This document shows, piece after piece, positions 45,412 to 57,540 of a DNA stretch of 64,000 nt. The stretch covers positions 41,086,620 through 41,150,619 of the forward strand of contig CM043700.1 in NCBI GenBank assembly GCA_023935145.1. The letters are read 5' to 3'. Source of the stretch: Bretschneidera sinensis. Lineage: Eukaryota; Streptophyta; Magnoliopsida; Brassicales; Akaniaceae. The notes beneath the pieces are model-generated. The model saw only the letters and a program-made list of their open reading frames with translations, did no database searches and was not told the DNA's origin. Both the position numbers and the translations under genes were made by a program. Positions within the stretch are counted from its first letter, which is position 1, and each line of letters opens with the position of its first letter.

Positions 45412-47101
45412 ATGGTTATGAAATCGGTATTGTTCTTTTCGGCTTCAGGGCTGGGTTTAGTCATCAATTGATCGGCCATTGTTTTCAGTGCAAGTGTATC
45501 ATTAGCTTTCGTTAAATTTTTTTCTCTTTGATATATTGTCTTTAGACTAGAAACTGTAAAATTGCACATTCCATGAACGTGAGAACTAAGAAATTTTGAT
45601 GGATGTTCTTTTAATTGGGTGGTAGAACATTGTATATGTATTATTAGGATGATGACACACAATTTTCTTCCCTTTATTTTGATCTTAATCTTAATCTGTA
45701 GAAGTCTCTTCTGCAATTTTTAATTTTGAAGCATCCATCATCATTCTCTCAATTAAATCCCTTCAAATCTCTAAAGATTTTAGTTCTCCCTTGTTTGGAA
45801 GTTTAAAGGGGGAGGAAATGAGAGATTTTGTGGTGTTCTCTTCTCTCTCATCTCTAAATATCTTTCAAAACTCTAAAAAGATCTTTCAATGTCATTTAAG
45901 TTCTCCCTCATGTTTACCCTCTCTCTTCCTTTCCTAGGGACTTGTCCTTGCAAATTTCATTGATGGGTTCGAAATCATTTGAATTCAATCATTCCAAATG
46001 CTGCATTAGCAAATTTCAAGTTTACTTCTTTTAATAGCTACTCAAAAAATCTTTTGTGGGTTTTTTCCTTCTTTTTTCCATCTCATTTTTTCCTTGGCAA
46101 TGGAACTTGAATTTCAATTGTTTGAATGTTGGTCTCCCCATTCTAAGCTGGATCAACAATAACTAGGATAAGATTTCTGTAGGAACTCGAATACATTGAC
46201 CGGGAAAGTATATCCTAATTTGAGCTTTTGACGGGCCCAAACATAAAATCTTGTAAATTGTTCATGCAAAGCAAGCTTATACAGGTATTTGTTAAGTAAT
46301 TCAAGTCAATTTAAAACAAAAAACTTAAGATAAAAATTGATTTTAATCACCTCACTGAGTAACGCTTTAAAGCCTGAGATTAAAGGGAAAGAAAAGGATG
46401 GAAAAAAAAAAGATTGATGTTTCGTAATGTTTTTGGTAAAATGATGAAAAAATGATAATTTATATTATATATTAACTTTCTTTTCCTAATCATCTCAATT
46501 TAACTTTCATATTTCTTTTCTAAAAAAAGAGTTTGGTAAAATAGTAAAAAAATAAATAATTTATATTAACTTTTACTTCCTAATCATCTCAATTTGATTC
46601 TCATATTTCTTTCCTCATTTTTCCTTACTATAAAACAATAAAAAAAAAACTCTCCATTAACTTCATTTCCTCTCCCTTCCTCAATTTATCTTCTCTATCA
46701 ATCATAAAACCTTAGAATATTAGGTAAATTATACTCTCACACATTCTATCAAGAAACAAAGAGTTGTTAATCCCTTTAAAAAAAAGAGTTGCTAATCAAT
46801 CTTACAAAATTGCATTCATTAAACACAAGGTGAAGATACTAAAATATTATGATGCTTTATATAGAAAATGCAAATCTTTATGTATCTCCCTCTTTAGGTT
46901 CAAACCTTTTACCTCAAAACATCTCTCATCTCACAGGAATTTTCTTGGAACATGAGGGAAAAGACTAGACCATGCAGAAATCCTCTAAAATTCTATCAAC
47001 TGTTCCTTATGCCGGTGATAGATGTTTATTTGGAAACACCCTTTTATTGTCTCCTTTACTTTCCTTTTATTTAATTTATATCGGTATTACTATAAATTTG
47101 T
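45412..47101. other. Spacer between biotin carboxylase and the FLZ gene
   Basis: Starts with the biotin carboxylase 3' UTR (probably to about 45720) and ends with the FLZ 3' UTR. In between, 46400-46680 repeats CATCTCAATTT.ATTTTCATATTTCTTT twice. No coding evidence. Confidence 0.6.
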
Positions 47102-49791
47102 TTATGCAGCAGCAACCCCTGCAAAAAACACCAATGGCCCGGAACAGGGATACACCGAGTAATCAAGTGATTTCCTAGCTTCAGACCTGCAGTTCTCTTT
47201 GTGATCATCGCTCCGAATATGTTTGTCACGGCACTCAGCACTGCAAAATGCTATTTCTCCTCTGGAGAAAAATTAATGCAACAGGAATAATATCAGTTTA
47301 TGCTCTATATGGCGTAAGACGAAAAAGTGCAAAAAATTATCTCAAATAAGGAAAGGGCAAAAATGGAAAAAGAAATAAAACCTTCAGGTTTAAGTTGAAC
47401 ATCCTAACGAAGTATCCACAAGAAATAAGAACCACATGCAGAAGCAAACAAGAGTAATTGGACATTTCGCTATCCCAAAATATCAAAAAGGAAGAAAAAA
47501 AATCATAATAAAAGGAGTAGCTAAATTTTGGAATCACACAAATCAAGTAAGATCTTTTCTCGTTTATGAAGTCCACCAAAATTTAAAGCCAGACATGGAC
47601 CTTTTCTACAACAACAGTGTCCTGAAAGAAGAAAAAATCTAAAACTTTGATACAGAGCATTAAGCATACAAGTACAATGCAAGAAATCCATTAATTACAT
47701 ATCAAGTAAAATACAAGATAACGACAACTACTACAACTTGCAAGCAACAAGCCAAATGTGCCCGTCATCTACAATAATGGATCAATCAATAATGCTTCAT
47801 TTGTTTGCCAACAAGCCAGCAAATGATGTTGAAGCTGATGATCATGACCATGATCAATAATGCCGATGATCACGACTAAAAAATCATAAATATATTCCAA
47901 TCCTCATTTGAGTGAACTCTAAATTATTGACTGCAATCAGAGATGTGGCTTGAAAGTGTTTACTAAGGAAATAGCTGTTATCTAAACACCTGTAAGACTC
48001 GTTCGTATTAAATGATGAATGTTGCTATGCAATGCTAAAGTAAACACGTCTTGCATTACCCATAAAGTGGAAATCAATGGGATGACAATTAATTAAAAAC
48101 CAACATAATTATTCCTTTAACAGAATTTTTTTTCTTCTTATGATACCTTTAACAGAAACTTGACAATGCAGAAAAGAGCATGGAACTAATAACTTCCCAA
48201 ACACTGCTAGAGTCATACTGACTGAACCAATTCCATATATTTCAAACAAATAAATTTATTTTGTTACGATATGCTTTAAAATAAAAGTCTCAACAACTAA
48301 TCACGATCCAAAATGCTGTTTTCTGGAATCCAAAACGAAAGAGGGCCACAACTGAATTAAAAAAACTAGCCCCATTAAGCTGCACTCGTGCCTCACATCT
48401 TCTAAGAAGTAAACAAACATCTCTACCTTTCTGATGGTTCTGAAGCTATAAATAATTTTACTAGCACATCAAGGTTTTCCACCACATTTATCAGAAAGCA
48501 ATATTTGAATCCTAAGCATGTTCATGGATTGATCTTCTTTGATCAACTATGGATAAGATTCTCTTTCTCTCTTTTTTCTTTCCTTCGAATTTGTTATCAG
48601 TGCCAATGCTGATGGACCTGATCATGACTTGAGTTAAAGGGGAACAATTATGGCAACTAAAGTAATTATCAGTGTAAATTCGTTATTTAGATGTGACTAA
48701 GATGGCTTCCATAAAGCAAGAATTATTAAATCCTGCTTTGTAAATTTCTAGAATTCTAAACTAAATCCAAGGGTGGAGGAAAAGAAAAAGAACAGAGAAA
48801 TAAAAGAGAAGGGGAACAAACTAACATAAGTACAGAATTTATGGGAATTTGTTAACCAAAGCCGCCCATCCTACTTTAAAAACTGACTAAAACCCAAAAG
48901 AATAAAAGCATAAATAAAAAATTGATTTATAAATTCACTAATAATTAGATCGTTAGAATCAATCTATCTCTTTCTAATCAAGAACTATCACAAAACTAAC
49001 GAGAGGAAACAAATCCATAAAAAGTTGCTACATTCATCCAAACTTCAATTTAAAAAACCCATTTAAAATCCAAAAGATTCATCATAGAAGAACGCAAAAT
49101 CAAAATCAAACAAAAACCCAAAGAAACCAAAATTCATATAACTCATCAATCATGAACAATTCACAATAATAAAATAACAAATCAAATTCGAAAACAAGAA
49201 AAATACCAAATATACACCACCTTTAACATACCTATACATGAAAATGTCCTGCCCATGAAGCTGCTTGTTGCAAAGAAAGCAAGAATTCAAGAAATCCGCA
49301 CATCGAAATTCCCTCCCCACTTCAACAATATTCAAAAGCGACATAGAGCCACATAAATCCTTGCAATTCTCAATGTCATTAAGCCTATCATCAAAGCGGA
49401 CACGTTTCTTGATCAGATTGTTATCACAATGAGAAATCACACAGGTGTAACTCTCTGACAATTCATCAATTTCATCAGAATCATTTCCATCTCTCTCCAA
49501 ATTTAGGCCACCTCTAAAATTAGCTGCTGGTTTAGCAGATGATACTATGGGGATTGGACTCGATATTGGCGATTTAGGAGAGGGAAATGCTTCATGGGTA
49601 TTGCTCAAATCGGTCATGGCAGCCACTATGCCTAGCCCAACAACCCCATTTTCAAAGTTTCTTGGAGATTTTAATGGATTTGAAGAAGAAAACGACTCTG
49701 GTGGAGTCGTAAATAGGGAGAGATTTATGATGGGTCTCTTTTTTCCGGCAAAATCCTCCATTTTCCAGGAAATATGAAACCGGGTAACCAT
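47102..49791 (-). CDS. FLZ (FCS-like zinc finger, DUF581) protein
   Basis: Two exons, 49232-49791 and 47102-47261, separated by a 1,970-bp intron, encode 239 residues. The FLZ domain is near the C terminus: FLNSCFLCNKQLHGQDIFMYR ends exon 1 and GEIAFCSAECRDKHI begins exon 2, so the intron divides the zinc finger between its two Cys pairs. FLZ proteins act as adaptors that bind SnRK1 kinase subunits (family knowledge). The N terminus is Ser/Pro-rich with an INLSLFTTP motif. The start could also be the ATG at 49761 (MEDFAGKKRP), which would give 229 residues. An upstream ATG at about 49890 opens a 12-codon uORF in the leader. All four zinc Cys are present. Confidence 0.85.
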
Positions 49792-49982
49792 CTGATTCTT
49801 GTAATTTGCTTAAAAGATCAAGAATTTTAACAGGGTTTGTTTCGTCAGACAAAACTAAAAGAGTATAGACTCCTTTTGAAGTGTAGGTGACATCCTGCAC
49901 GGAGAGCGGTTTGCTGCTATATTTAGAGGTGGTAGGTAAAAGCAACTGAAGAGATTCTTTTCGGCCAATTTAGCGCAGATTT

Positions 49983-50018
<36 letters not shown>

Positions 50019-50019
50019 C
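49983..50019. repeat. (GA)n tract in the FLZ promoter or leader
   Basis: About 18 GA units roughly 200 bp upstream of the FLZ start codon. GA/CT tracts near plant transcription starts bind GAGA-type (BPC) factors; here the role is only inferred. Confidence 0.75.
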
Positions 50020-52031
50020 GCCTTTCAGCTCTCCCTAGTCCCTAACGCCCGTGGTTTCAGAGGAAAGGGAAATACAAACAGTTTGTAATAAATAATTAGT
50101 TGTTTGTTTGCTTAATAAATTAGTGGTTTGTGATAATTAATTTAGTTGCCATAATTGTTTTTTTCTTTTTTTGTTTCCATCCTAGTTTTCTATTAACAAA
50201 TTTAGCCCAAAAGTTTCATGAATGATTTTTGACAACTAAGAGCATGATTGCCGAGTCTTTTTAGAACAATTTTCTAAAAAGAAGAAGAACATCTTCAAAC
50301 ATGTTTAATTAGTGTTTTTTAAAAATGTTTTTGAACTATTTTAAAAGATATATTTTTTAAAACATTTTTTTTTTATGTTTAGAGTATTTTCATAGTCATT
50401 TTGAAAAGAATATAAAAGGGGAGTTACATGAAATTATTTACATTAACTATAATAGTAGTTTATGAATAGTGTCATATAAAAATCACTTAGTATTAAAGTG
50501 TCTTATCTTATTTTGAATCGATATTTATACCTCATTTCTTAAGCTTAATTTAAAAGCAATCAGTCTATCCTTTAATTACATTGATTTATTGTCTGCCTAA
50601 CTATTAAAATATTTCTAATATGTTAAAAAAAAACATTAAATGCATTCAATGGTTAGATCAATGATATAATTATAAATAAAAGAGTTCAAACCGCTAAATC
50701 AATCAAATAACTATAACAAAAAAAATTAAATTATTTTTTATATATTAATAAAAACTTGATCAAACCCAAACCTCTTATAAAATCTCCAGTTAATCAATAA
50801 GCCAAGAGGTATGTGTTAACTTTTTTTTTTTTAGATCATTTACAATATAAGTTAAGGATAAAGTATAAGAATCTTTGATTAGGCCATAGAACTTGCATAT
50901 GTGAAAAAGTAGAAGAGACTAAGTCATGTTTTGGGTACATCTGGTAGAATCTTTAGATTTTTTCATCTCTAAAGATTTTTTTATCTCTAATTATTGAATA
51001 TTTAAATAAATATATGCCTTTTTAGAGAGAAAAAAGAAGAGGTAATATATTGGTAGTTATTAATCTTTTAAGAAATTAAGATGGAGATTTTAAAAAAAAA
51101 AATTGATAGTATTTATATCTATCTATATGAGCAGAGAGGTGAAAAAAAGATAATATTTTAACAATTACCCCACTATCTTACTAGATCAAGCCTTATTTTT
51201 TTTAAAGATTTTATTTTTTGAAATTCTAACAAAAGTTAGAATGGAAGATTACTCGTTATATATCATTTTTTTAATAATATAAAAATATTTCACAACAAAT
51301 GAATTCTACAAATTTTTACACATTCATTTACAATTACATACATTATCATGCTTTTTAGGCCTATATATAGTAATGTTTGTAAAAATTAACAAATTATAAT
51401 TTTTTGTAAATAAATTAACTACGAAATTGAGTTATTTTATTCAAAATAATAGAATTTACAAGTAAAATCACAAAATGAAGACAAATAAAATGTTGACCAA
51501 AATGCTTTCAGTTTCTCTATTCTTTCCTATCCTCTTTTGAATTTTTCATTTATTCCATACATTTAAAACATATATGATGATTTAATTTAATTCTACAATT
51601 TAATATAAATATAAAAATGCATTTCAATTGATTTTTTAATGAAATATTTTAAATTCATTGGAAAATAATATAAATTTTATTTTCATTTGGTTTAAATAAA
51701 TAGTTTCATGTAAAATGTTATAAAGTACTGTTATTTTTCTCTCTTTTATAGGAAAGAAGACAATTTCATTAAAATGAAATGAAACTTCAATACCCCCTTA
51801 GTTTTAAATGGAAATTTCATTAGTTAATTGAAGAGTGATGATTGATGAAATTTCATTCTCTCAAGTCTCAACATATAGTGGGCTGGGCTGGGTTGGGCCA
51901 ATGAATGCCGTTGAGGCTCAAATTGAACCTTCCATCTTAGTAGTAGTAGTCGGCGAGTGGCGCCCCCCTCCTCTCACCCTGTCGCTCTTTTTCTCACTCT
52001 CTCTCTCAACAGGCACCAAACAATCTTAAAA
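50020..52031. other. AT-rich intergenic region
   Basis: Two kilobases of A/T-rich DNA with scattered low-complexity runs. I find no open frame with gene character and no clear repeat ends. Confidence 0.55.
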
Positions 52032-53681
52032 ATGGAGATACAGTCCCTTCTCACGGCAATGCGTCCTCTTGGTCATCCTTTCTCTCTCAAAACAAAGAAT
52101 TTTACTGTTGTTTCCCGCCAAAAGGACTCAACAAAACGAGCAATGGCGCGCAAGGTATCCATATACGTACGTGGATGTGCTTGTAATTTACAAATACTTA
52201 AAATCATTTTCGTATACGCTGTATTTCTTATCAATTTCGTTTTTACTGAAAATACGAATTTTTCTTGACATGTGAGAAATTTTGGTCTAATTTACTTATC
52301 TCTCCATGTGTTAAAATTTTGGATTACTTGCCTCTATTGGATGATATTTTCCGGGTATGTACTACAGTGAATGCAATACTTATCTGTACTCAAATTCATT
52401 TCACGGTTGAGTTTTTGATTATAAGATTTTTTTTTATAAGGCTATCATTAATCCGTATAGCTCTTTTTCCCCTCTACTTGCTAATCTTCCTTAATTTTGG
52501 TATCATGATATTATTTTTCTTTTTTGTGGCATTCTTGTATTTGTGGTATATATTACTTCTACTGTTAGATTTTGGAACCAGCATATCCCCAGAAATGTCG
52601 TAGGAATTTATGGTCGCTCTTCAATCATTACTTTGTTGGGTTCTCCATTGTTGACAACATGTTTGTGTCTTTTGTCCATAAATTTATAAAAAATTGGAAT
52701 TTCAAGATCATACACTCCATCAAATATCAATATATCATAAATTTCCCCCTTTTTTTCTGGGGATGGGCGTGTGTGTGTCCTTAGAACAGATAATCTGGCA
52801 GGGGAAGTGGGGAGGGAAGGTCTATGGAAAAGATAATTTTGTAGACTGTGCCTCATTAATACAAACCTGAAGTAGGAAAGGAACGTCTCATCTAGCTTAT
52901 GAGCTTTTACTTGAGATGAGATCTGAAGGTTTGCTGCCTAATAATGCAACCCTTCGTCTATGATGCTATGCTTTGCAGATAATGGCCTTTTCCCCCAAGC
53001 ACAGGTAGTTTGGGAGGAAATTTTAAATAATTCTTTTGTGCCTAGTATTCAAGTAATTTCACAATTAATGGATACTTATGGGAAGATGAGACTTTATGTT
53101 GAAGTAACTAAAATTATTGATGAGGTAGGTTCAAGGAACTTTAACTTATTACCTGATGTGTACTCCATGGCTATCACGTGTTTTGGAAAGCAAGGACAAG
53201 TTCAGTTAATGGAAAATACATTTAAGGAGATGGTCTCAAAGGGTTTCCCGGTGGATTCTGCCACTGGAAATGCCTTTATCAGATACTACAGCGTTTTTGG
53301 TTCCTTGACAGAGATGGAGCTTGCTTATGGCCGCGTTAAAAGGTCTAGACATCTCATAGAGGAAGAAGGAATCAGGGAAATGTCAGTTGCATATATAAAG
53401 GAAGAAAGTTTTACAGATTAGGCGAGTTCCTGACCTGGTGACTTTTGGTTCTGTTGTTGATGCATACTTGGATAAAAGACTGGGATTTGCTTTCAATAAA
53501 ATGAACTTGGATGATTGTCCAGTGATCTTGACCAATCCAATAGTTTTCAAGGTTTTGGGAAAAGGGGATTTTCACTTAAGTTCAGAGGCATTTTTGGAGC
53601 AGAAGGATTGGACTTATAGGAAGCTACTTGCAATTTATTGCAGAAAACAATTCCAAAGGGACCAGATCTTTTGGAATTACT
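52032..53681 (+). pseudogene. Broken pentatricopeptide-repeat (PPR) gene
   Basis: A plausible first exon (MEIQSLLTAMRPLG..., 52032-52154, GT donor) is followed after about 720 bp by PPR coding sequence from about 52880: AYELLLEMRSEGLLP, then a frameshift near 52958, FADNGLFPQAQVVWEEIL, VISQLMDTYGKM, LPDVYSMAITCFGKQGQ and DSATGNAFIRYYSVFG. A stop at 53419-53421 coincides with an apparent deletion, after which [19 protein letters not shown] and IFWNY (end 53681) continue in another frame. PPR proteins bind organelle RNA; this copy has at least one frameshift, a stop and missing repeats, so it is dead. A functional parent is expected elsewhere. Confidence 0.78.
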
Positions 53682-54584
53682 AACTAGTGGCCTGCTGCCT
53701 GTGCTCAGTAATATTTCAACCATTTTCTGGAATCAAATTACATTTGCTTATAGGAGCTCTTATAGAAAAAACAACCTTCTGCTATTAATGCCATCTGAGA
53801 AACATATCCATCTGGATACTGCATGGTATGTCCTTATTTTTGTTAACATGTTCTAAACGACGTGTCACTTAGACCAAATTAAATATCATATTATTATCTG
53901 GTGCTCCAAATCTTGTGATGTTTGTCTTTTTTCAGGCTTGCAAACTTGTTCAAGGCAGACAACATACCAGCATCATGCTGGAGACTGGAATTACTTGTTG
54001 TGAGCAAATGACAGTAGGAAGCATACTTGATGGTGTCTTGTCTACTTTGTTAGATGGAATATCTCATGACTGAGCTGCCCAAAATTTTGTCGTAAGTTTG
54101 CAATTCCTATGGATGCCACTTCCCTACCTCTGCCATTTACTGCATTAGCTTTTTCTATTAACTGGGAACAATATCGACTCAATGCTTGTCCTAATACAAT
54201 ATTTTAGCGGAGTTTTGATGTGTTTGAAATCCTTTCTTGTGCCTTCAAATATAGTAAGACGATTTTGTTAACTACTGTATAGGACATTTATTTGAAATTT
54301 TGTTTTCTTGGAAAAATTGAAGAAATTGAAGTGTTACTTGTCCCTGAAGACTGCAATGCTTTTGTCATGTATAATGTCTTGCATAATTGTATACAGTTGA
54401 ATACACACATTTGGTATTTAAAATGCATGTATGGCTGCGTTCTATTTTTCCTTCTTCCTATTTTCATTCTTATTCGCTGTTACATCTTCATGAAAACTTA
54501 TATAGTGAGATTATGAAACTGTTGGCTTTCTGAGTATTACTGATGGCAGCTTTCATGCTACCTGCATTTTGGTGTTTGGTGGGG
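53682..54584 (+). other. Unassigned DNA downstream of the PPR pseudogene
   Basis: Contains short open stretches (for example LLLMPSEKHIHLDTAW at about 53783-53830 before a GT, and an exon-like piece after an AG at 53937) that could be 3' gene remains, but I recognise no family. The rest, to the LTR element, is AT-rich. Confidence 0.35.
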
Positions 54585-55105
54585 TGATGGGGTACAAAAG
54601 GGTATGGGGACAAAGTTGTAAATTTGTAGTCATGAAAGAATTGTGTTTTAGTATGGATCCTAGCCCATAGTATATGATTGTGATGTAATTTCTTAAAATA
54701 GGATTAGGATATAATATTTGATCAGTTTTGAATTTTTTTATTTACGGTGTTGGCTTAGGATTAGGATTCCAAAAGATCTCTATATAAAAGATCCCTATGC
54801 TACTTTTCAGATAGTTTTGAATGAATAAAATTTATTGATAGTGATTATCAATTTCTTCTCCACCCTAGGGTAGCCTGGTTCCTTCCAATCTCCAGGGTAG
54901 CTTGGTTTCTTTTCCAATCCCCAGGTTCCAATCCCTAGGGCAGGTTGGCTTCTCTTCCAATCCCCATGTTCCAGTCCCTGGGTTAGCCTGGTTTCTCTTC
55001 CAATCCCCAAGGTAGTCTGGCTTCTATTCCAATCCTCAGGTTCCAATCCCCGGTAGCCTGGCTTCTCTTGGTGTCTATTTCTCTCTTATTCTTTGTTCTA
55101 CATTA
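54585..55105 (+). repeat. 5' LTR of the PDS5-carrying element
   Basis: 521 bp, 165 bp longer than its partner because of a GC-richer minisatellite at 54866-55077, built from units around CTTCCAATCCCCAGG and GGTAGCCTGG. The 3' LTR has a single such unit. Confidence 0.85.
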
Positions 55106-55825
55106 GGTTGGTATCAGAACCTAAAATTGATTCCCAAAAAAAAAAATCCTACAAATCTACCCAACCATCAACAACCACGTCCAAACACATTGTAAGCCAA
55201 ATAGTTCACCTAAACAAGATTTGACCAACTTTCAATCACTGCCAACTGTCACCAGCTGGCTCGCCTGAACCGACCACAACCTTAGGTTTTCAGGTTTAGT
55301 CGCCACGCGCCGCCTCAACATTGGACCAACCACCTTGCCAGGATCGGAACCTGCTGATCTACCCACTCTCGGTGTCCACGCACCGTTATCTTGACCGGGT
55401 CCAAGCCAAATCCCACCAACGCCGCCACGCACGGCCATCTCCGATCTCCAAATTCGACAGCTTTCCCACCGAGCAGCCACCACCTTGGCCACCGGCTTCA
55501 GGCAACCCTAACCCGAGGAGCCCAACCCCAGTCGCCGCCGTTCCATCGCTGTCTGGGCACGATGTTAATGCCACCAAGAAGCGCACGATACTTGTTGTGT
55601 TCATTCAGTTTCCAATTTTTACCTTTGTTGAAAGACGGTGAATTGTATTTATATTTTCTTTATGTATATAAAAATGGAAAAAAAGAGAGAAAAAATAGAA
55701 AAAGAGAAAAAAAAAACAAAGAAAATGAAGGAAAAAAATGATGACAACTTTTCTTTTTATGTTTTATTTATGTAGAAAGTAGAAAAAAAAAAAAGAAAGG
55801 AAAGAAGATATATGTTGTCAATTTT

Positions 55826-56500
55826 GAGCTTGACCAACATCTCATAGAAGTTCAATATAAGCTTACAAATCCTTATTTGTCAATTGATAAACTCGTGTGT
55901 TCTTGACCAAACCACACTATGTCTTTCAAAGGTAACGCAATCACCTCCTACATTACTGCAAACTTCACTCTCTTTGTTGATGAACATTTTAGTTGCTGAC
56001 CAATTTTTAAGACATTCACATATTGATGAAAATTGCAGTCGCCGCTCGCATTAGTGAAATAATAAGAATAACTATACCACACATGGCTTATGATGATGAA
56101 TAAATGAATAAGGTTTTTCAGTTAATTGTGTCCTCATTTGAAAATCTAGCTTACTAATCTAATCGGTCTTATATTAAGAGGATCTCAATTCTTGACACGA
56201 TTGCCAAGGTCAGATCATTTGTAGTGATGTTAGATCTTGAATGTGATGCTCTGATTAATGAGATGTTTCATCAATTCTTCAAGGCTATAAAGGATTATCG
56301 TCAAGAGAATGTATTCTCATCTATGGAGATTATTATGACCCTTGTATTAGAAGAAAGTGAAGAAATTTCCCATAAGTTGCTCTCCACAATCTTAGCTAGT
56401 GCTAAGAAGGGCAATGCGGAAATTACACCTATAGCTAAGAAGTTGGTAGAGAGAGTTCTTGAAAACTGTGCTACTAAACTCAAACTATACTTGATAGAAT
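55826..56500 (+). pseudogene. Captured PDS5 (sister-chromatid cohesion cofactor) fragment, intronless
   Basis: Reading across frames gives the N-terminal region of plant PDS5 in order: ELDQHLIEVQYKLTNP (55826-), LDQTTLCLSKVTQSPP (about 55903-), LVADQFLRHSHID, then after a 1-bp shift KIAVAARISEI, FQLIVSSFENL, KRISILDTIAKVRS, VMLDLECDALINEMF, NVFSSMEIIMTLVLEESEEI and VLENCATKLKLYL (ends about 56500). That is roughly 210 codons with no introns, although PDS5 genes are split into many exons (family knowledge). At least two frameshifts and several stops break it. PDS5 binds cohesin through HEAT repeats. The copy lies in the same orientation as the host element. Confidence 0.82.
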
Positions 56501-56794
56501 ATCAGGAGGTTGTACTAGCCACAACTCCTCTTTCACATGTTGAGCAAGTTCATGAAAAGTTCGAAGACATGAGAGAGACAATGGTTGTTATGCAAGCTCC
56601 TAGAGTTGATTTTATTCTACCTGTTTAGTTTGAAGCACCTCCACAGCTCACAATCTTTGCCAAAAAAATTTATTTTGGTCGAGACCTCATTTTTCAAGAC
56701 TTGCATGACTATGCTTCATTTCTACAGGAATCACAGTTATTGCTGCTTCCTCACTTCAAAACTCGAGGTCGAGTGTTTTTAAAGTGGTAGAGAA

Positions 56795-57150
56795 TGATGT
56801 GGTACATAAGAATATGAGGACAAAGTTGCAAATTTATAATCATGAAAGAATTGTATTTTAGTATGGATTCTAGCACATAATATTTGATTAGGATGTAATT
56901 TCTTAGAATAAGATTAGGATATAATATTCGATTAGTTTTGAATTTCTTTATTTACAGTGTTGGCTTAGGATTAGGATTCCAAAAGATCTCTATATAAGGG
57001 ATTCTTATGCTACTTTTCGGATAGTTTTGAATGAGTAAAATTTATTGATAGTGATTATCAATTTCTTCTCCACCCTAAGGTAGATTGGCTTCTCTTCCAA
57101 TCCCCTGACTTCTTTCTCCTATTTCTTCTCTTCTATCTTGTTCTACATCA
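56795..57150 (+). repeat. 3' LTR of the PDS5-carrying element
   Basis: 356 bp, clearly homologous to the 5' LTR (shared TTAGGATTAGGATTCCAAAA and ATTGATAGTGATTATCAATT), preceded by a weak purine tract. The two LTRs differ at many sites, so this insertion is much older than the Sirevirus-like one. Confidence 0.85.
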
Positions 57151-57225
57151 TGGGGTTTATATTTTCAAGGAGATAATACTGGATAGCTTTTGTTCTGTAA
57201 TGTGATATAAGACAATAATAATAGT

Positions 57226-57540
57226 ATGTTTTCCTACAACCTAATGACAACACAGGCCTATATTCCACTCTTTATATCTTGGTTGGTTTGGAATGAGAGG
57301 AATAAAAATGCCTTTGATGGAGAGGAGAGGCGAGGAGAGGAGAAATCGATCATCTATATCAAGGATGTGTGGTTCAACGCCTTTAGCTTTTGGTCTAGTG
57401 GTAATGATTTTGTAAATGAGGAAGAGATAATAGAATTCATTGACTTACTATCTTGTAGAATGTAGACAATTCTTTTGTAAATCGGTGGTACCCCTTGGTA
57501 CCTTATAATACCATATTTACTTATCAAAAGAAAAAGAAAA
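57226..57540 (+). mobile_element. LINE 3'-end fragment
   Basis: 57226-57465 reads FISWLVWNERNKNAFDG, then DVWFNAFSFWSSG and DFVNEEEIIEFIDLL, the C-terminal tail of plant LINE ORF2 and the same family as the LINE tails in the biotin carboxylase intron. A short 3' UTR and A-rich end follow (to about 57540). Confidence 0.7.

Larger units (their letters stand above)
54585..57150 (+). mobile_element. Non-autonomous LTR retrotransposon carrying a PDS5 gene fragment
   Basis: LTRs (54585-55105 and 56795-57150) with TGATG...CATCA ends (left end decayed to CATTA) are flanked by the duplication TGGGG (54580-54584 and 57151-57155). Three bases after the left LTR comes the primer site TGGTATCAGAAC (55109-55120). 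No gag or pol is recognisable. The 1.7-kb interior instead holds a proline-rich open stretch (55321-55641), an A-rich run, the PDS5-derived segment and a short open tail before the right LTR. Both LTRs share a TATA-like CTCTATATAA and a run of GGATTAGGAT motifs. It belongs to the Bs1/Pack-type class of gene-carrying retroelements by structure. Confidence 0.85.

Noticed and set aside
55321..55641. Proline-rich 106-codon frame in the PDS5-carrying element as a possible gag
   Set aside because: No capsid motif or zinc knuckle; composition alone explains the open frame.
57141..57147. Placing the right end of the PDS5-carrying element at TTCTACA (57147)
   Set aside because: With that end the flanks do not match (TCATG against TGGGG). 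Ending at 57150 gives a perfect TGGGG duplication and TGATG/CATCA termini.
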